Both the position numbers and the translations under genes were made by a program. Of a stretch of 34,450 nt of DNA, positions 32,755-34,450 are shown piece by piece (the stretch's first letter is position 1; each line of letters starts with the position of its first letter). The DNA is from Clostridiales bacterium (GTDB lineage: Bacteria > Bacillota > Clostridia > Christensenellales > Aristaeellaceae), in NCBI GenBank assembly GCA_015056415.1, contig SVGJ01000027.1:1-34450 (forward strand), in the 5' to 3' direction. Below the pieces are notes generated by a model. It did not search any database. It was not told the DNA's origin and saw only the letters and a program-made list of their open reading frames with translations.

Positions 32755-32782
32755 TTTATATTGCAAAGCCCGGTGTTGTCAA
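32755..32782 (-). promoter_or_regulatory. Promoter of prfC
   Basis: On the minus strand, a perfect TTGACA (32782-32777), a 16-base spacer and TATAAA (32760-32755) lie about 40 bases before the prfC start codon. Confidence 0.82.
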
Positions 32783-32890
32783 GGCTTGCGGAACAAATTG
32801 AGGGAGGGGCTTATAGCCCCGACTAACGAGAGACAACGCTTGCGTTGGCCGAGTGTAGCCAGCACGGGGCGTTGCGCCGCGGGATGGCCG

Positions 32891-32921
32891 AAAAAAAGGA
32901 ACGCTGGTCAGTTAGCGTTCC
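32891..32921 (-). terminator. Terminator overlapping the GNAT stop codon
   Basis: On the minus strand, GGAACGCT (32921-32914) pairs with AGCGTTCC (32905-32898) and is followed by seven T (32897-32891). The 5' arm contains the last codons of the acetyltransferase, whose stop lies at 32914-32912. Confidence 0.87.
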
Positions 32922-33469
32922 AGAATGTGCATGATTTGATTCTTATCCAGTTGTGAGACGGGCAGCGGTTCGGCCGGCTCGCCATCGAAATCCCCCAAAG
33001 GCAGGCGCATCCAGCTGACGCTGCGCCATTTGCCCAGCTTGTAACCGGCGTTTTCAAACAGTCCCACCTGCGTGAAGCCAAAGCTATGATGCAGGCACAG
33101 GCTCGGCTCGTTGGGCAGGGTGATGCAGGAATAGGCGCTCTTGTACCCCTGTGCCCGCAAAAGGCCCAGCAGGCAGCGCATCAGCCTGCTGCCCACACCC
33201 CGGCGATGGACGGCTTCGTCCACATAGATGCTCAGCTCCACGTCCCAGCGGTAGGCCTCCTTGGCACGGAAAGCCGCAGCATAGGCATAGCCCAGCACCT
33301 GCCCGTTTTCCTCGCAGACGAGGAAGGGATAGAGGGACTCCATTTTGTGCAGGAAGTCCTCGGGTGTGAGGGGTACGGTGGCAAAGGTGACCGCTGTGTT
33401 GGCCACATAGGGGGCGTAGATCTCCGCCAGACGGGGCGCGTCGGCGGGGGAAGCGATACGGCAGCGCAT
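32912..33469 (-). CDS. GNAT acetyltransferase (Pat/YncA-like amino-acid N-acyltransferase)
   Basis: A 185-residue GNAT protein. The N-terminus (IYAPYVANTAVTFATVP) resembles phosphinothricin/L-amino acid N-acetyltransferases of the MnaT/YncA group. HRRGVGSRLM is the acetyl-CoA pyrophosphate loop, and the later LHHSFGFTQVG segment is also typical. It would acetylate a small amine or amino acid such as methionine sulfone. Three ATGs compete (33478, 33475, 33469); 33469 is chosen because AAAGG (33483-33479) is then 9 bases away. It is an isolated gene, with a terminator at its end. Confidence 0.86.
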   Translation of the reverse strand: MRCRIASPADAPRLAEIYAPYVANTAVTFATVPLTPEDFLHKMESLYPFLVCEENGQVLGYAYAAAFRAKEAYRWDVELSIYVDEAVHRRGVGSRLMRCLLGLLRAQGYKSAYSCITLPNEPSLCLHHSFGFTQVGLFENAGYKLGKWRSVSWMRLPLGDFDGEPAEPLPVSQLDKNQIMHILER

Positions 33470-33516
33470 GGGCATCATCCTTTCCGGAACAGTATACGCC
33501 CCGGAAGTCGTGCCGG

Positions 33517-33882
33517 TCAAGAGGTCAGGAAGAACCGCCTGCCGGAAAGCGCGTGCGGGCATACGCGGATCTCCACGCCCGGTTCCTGTACGGCGCCCAG
33601 GTCGGCCCGGCCCTCCGCCAGCACCACGTCGAACCAGGCGCAGCCGGGGCGCTCCACCTCCACGCACACCCGGCTGTTGCCGCGGAGGATGGTCATCTTC
33701 CGCCCGGCGGCGGGGCTGGCCAGGTGCAGGACGGGCTGCGTCCGGCGTACCTCCAGCTGAAAGGTCATGGGAACCACATAGGGCTGCCCGTCCTCCGAAA
33801 GGGCCAGCCGTGCCACGCCACCCTGACGCAGCACGTCAAGGATCTGCATCAGATTCAGCTCCTGATAACGCAGCTCAGCCAT
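33517..33882 (-). CDS. PPOX-fold flavin-binding protein (NimA-like)
   Basis: A 121-residue protein of the pyridoxamine 5'-phosphate oxidase-like fold. GGVARLALSEDGQPYVVP and LHLASPAAGRKMTIL are the standard NimA-type segments. Such proteins bind FMN, F420 or haem, and NimA itself reduces nitroimidazoles; function in this organism is open. The start at 33882 follows AAGGAG at 7 bases; the ATG at 33888 is too close. It is divergent from the SCP-2 gene. Confidence 0.8.
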   Translation of the reverse strand: MAELRYQELNLMQILDVLRQGGVARLALSEDGQPYVVPMTFQLEVRRTQPVLHLASPAAGRKMTILRGNSRVCVEVERPGCAWFDVVLAEGRADLGAVQEPGVEIRVCPHALSGRRFFLTS

Positions 33883-33929
33883 GGACATACTCCTTCCCGG
33901 GGTGCTCCCCCGATAATCTATGCCTCCGC

Positions 33930-33959
33930 TTGACAAGTGGTGCACCGCCGGAGTATGCT
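33930..33959 (+). promoter_or_regulatory. Promoter of the SCP-2 gene
   Basis: A perfect TTGACA (33930-33935), an 18-base spacer and TATGCT (33954-33959) lie just before the GGAGGTGAAGGAAG site of the following gene. Confidence 0.72.
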
Positions 33960-33978
33960 GATCGGGAGGTGAAGGAAG

Positions 33979-34302
33979 ATGAATTACGCTACACTGGATG
34001 ACTTTTTGCGGGATCTGCCCGCGTTGGCCCGGGAGCACCGGCAGGAGCTGGAGGGCCGCGCCGCGCTGATCCTGCTGCAGACCAATCAGGGGCGCAGTGT
34101 GCTGGTGCGGCTACGGGATGGAGAGGTGACCTTTCCCACCAGCTGTGGCGAGGAGCCTGAGTGCACCATCATCGCCGGCGAGGAGGACCTGATGGGCATC
34201 ATTGCCGGGAAGCTCAACCCTGCCATGGCGCTGATGTTCGGCAAGGTGAAGATCAAGGGCAATCCCAAGCCGCTGCTGGAGCTGATCTCGCTCATAAAAT
34301 GA
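33979..34302 (+). CDS. SCP-2 sterol/lipid-carrier-like protein
   Basis: A 107-residue protein with the SCP-2 fold pattern: a leading helix, a central four- to five-stranded sheet (AALILLQTNQGRSVLVRLRD, then CTIIAGEEDL), then LNPAMALMFGKVKIKGNP, the segment that closes the lipid tunnel. SCP-2 proteins bind and shuttle hydrophobic ligands such as acyl chains or sterols, or act as accessory domains. A strong GGAGGTGAAGGA lies just upstream. It is a single-gene unit with its own terminator; a link to the lipid operon 18 kb away is only speculative. Confidence 0.82.
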   Translation: MNYATLDDFLRDLPALAREHRQELEGRAALILLQTNQGRSVLVRLRDGEVTFPTSCGEEPECTIIAGEEDLMGIIAGKLNPAMALMFGKVKIKGNPKPLLELISLIK

Positions 34303-34320
34303 CATAATACCGCACGTTCG

Positions 34321-34352
34321 ACCCACTTCCGAATACGGAGGTGGGTGTTTTT
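34321..34352 (+). terminator. Terminator after the SCP-2 gene
   Basis: An imperfect 11-bp stem, ACCCACTTCCG (34321-34331) with CGGAGGTGGGT (34336-34346), is followed by GTTTTT. Confidence 0.85.
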
Positions 34353-34365
34353 GCGCATATAGTTG

Positions 34366-34394
34366 TAGACACGAAAAGCGACATATGGTATACT
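34366..34394 (+). promoter_or_regulatory. Promoter of a gene beyond the window
   Basis: TAGACA (34366-34371), a 17-base spacer and TATACT (34389-34394) form a good promoter. As at 2115, the -35 lies inside TTGTAGAC. No start codon of the gene is reached before the window ends. Confidence 0.72.
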
Positions 34395-34402
34395 GCATAT
34401 TG

Positions 34403-34417
34403 TGGCAGAATCTGCCA
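34403..34417. promoter_or_regulatory. Putative operator palindrome
   Basis: TGGCAGA-A-TCTGCCA is a perfect inverted repeat located 8-23 bases after the -10 box at 34389, spanning or just after the expected start site. That is a typical repressor position. The regulator is unknown. Confidence 0.6.
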
Positions 34418-34450
34418 TATTGGTTTCGTGTACCCATAATATGATGTAAT

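Overview
The window looks like a Gram-positive Clostridia-type (Bacillota) genome, probably a gut or rumen anaerobe. Evidence: moderately high GC (low 60s % in places, by eye), strong AAGGAGG ribosome binding sites, many ATGA start/stop overlaps, sharp stem + T-run terminators, a fatty acid kinase system (FakA with a DegV/FakB protein), a LacI-like sensor fused to GGDEF, a secreted CotH-kinase protein and plant cell-wall esterase/GH43 genes. Genus and species cannot be fixed from the sequence alone.

Layout. 1-2100: the end of a tRNA region (tRNA-Asn), a terminator, then one unrecognised 416-aa protein with its own promoter and a structured, gene-free stretch. 2100-16530: the centrepiece, one apparent 13-gene operon with a single promoter region and a single terminator. 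It encodes an acyl-AMP ligase fused to a carrier domain, a tandem two-domain PlsC acyltransferase, a second acyl-AMP ligase, a free acyl carrier protein, an LRAT-like acyltransferase fused to a 4'-phosphopantetheinyl transferase, three membrane-anchored alpha/beta hydrolases (one with Cys in place of the Ser nucleophile), a DegV/FakB fatty acid-binding protein, a GPH/MFS_2 transporter, a FakA-like fatty acid kinase, and two duplicated zinc-ribbon membrane proteins. No ketosynthase, condensation domain or other chain-building enzyme is present. The parts fit capture, activation and transfer of pre-made acyl chains: a lysolipid/fatty-acid salvage and membrane-remodelling system (functionally like Aas-LplT plus FakAB), or the synthesis of an N-acyl/O-acyl lipid by the LRAT domain. 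This is the most likely undescribed system here.

16530-23850: carbohydrate and surface genes. A feruloyl-esterase-like enzyme faces a secreted CotH-kinase-family protein across a shared terminator. Then come a LacI-like sensor/diguanylate cyclase, a GH43 glycosidase and a GNAT gene broken by an in-frame amber codon.

23830-28970: a HutI-like amidohydrolase diverging from a 51-aa Asn/Gln-rich protein over a palindromic promoter-like region, a cinA-amidohydrolase pair on the minus strand, and an iron-sulfur flavoprotein on the plus strand. 28970-32800: two translational GTPases, typA/bipA and prfC (RF3), separated by an array of GC-rich hairpins. 32800-34450: a Pat/YncA-type GNAT, a PPOX-fold flavoprotein and a small SCP-2 protein. 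The window ends on the promoter and putative operator of a gene outside it.

All function calls rest on motifs read by eye; no database search was run.
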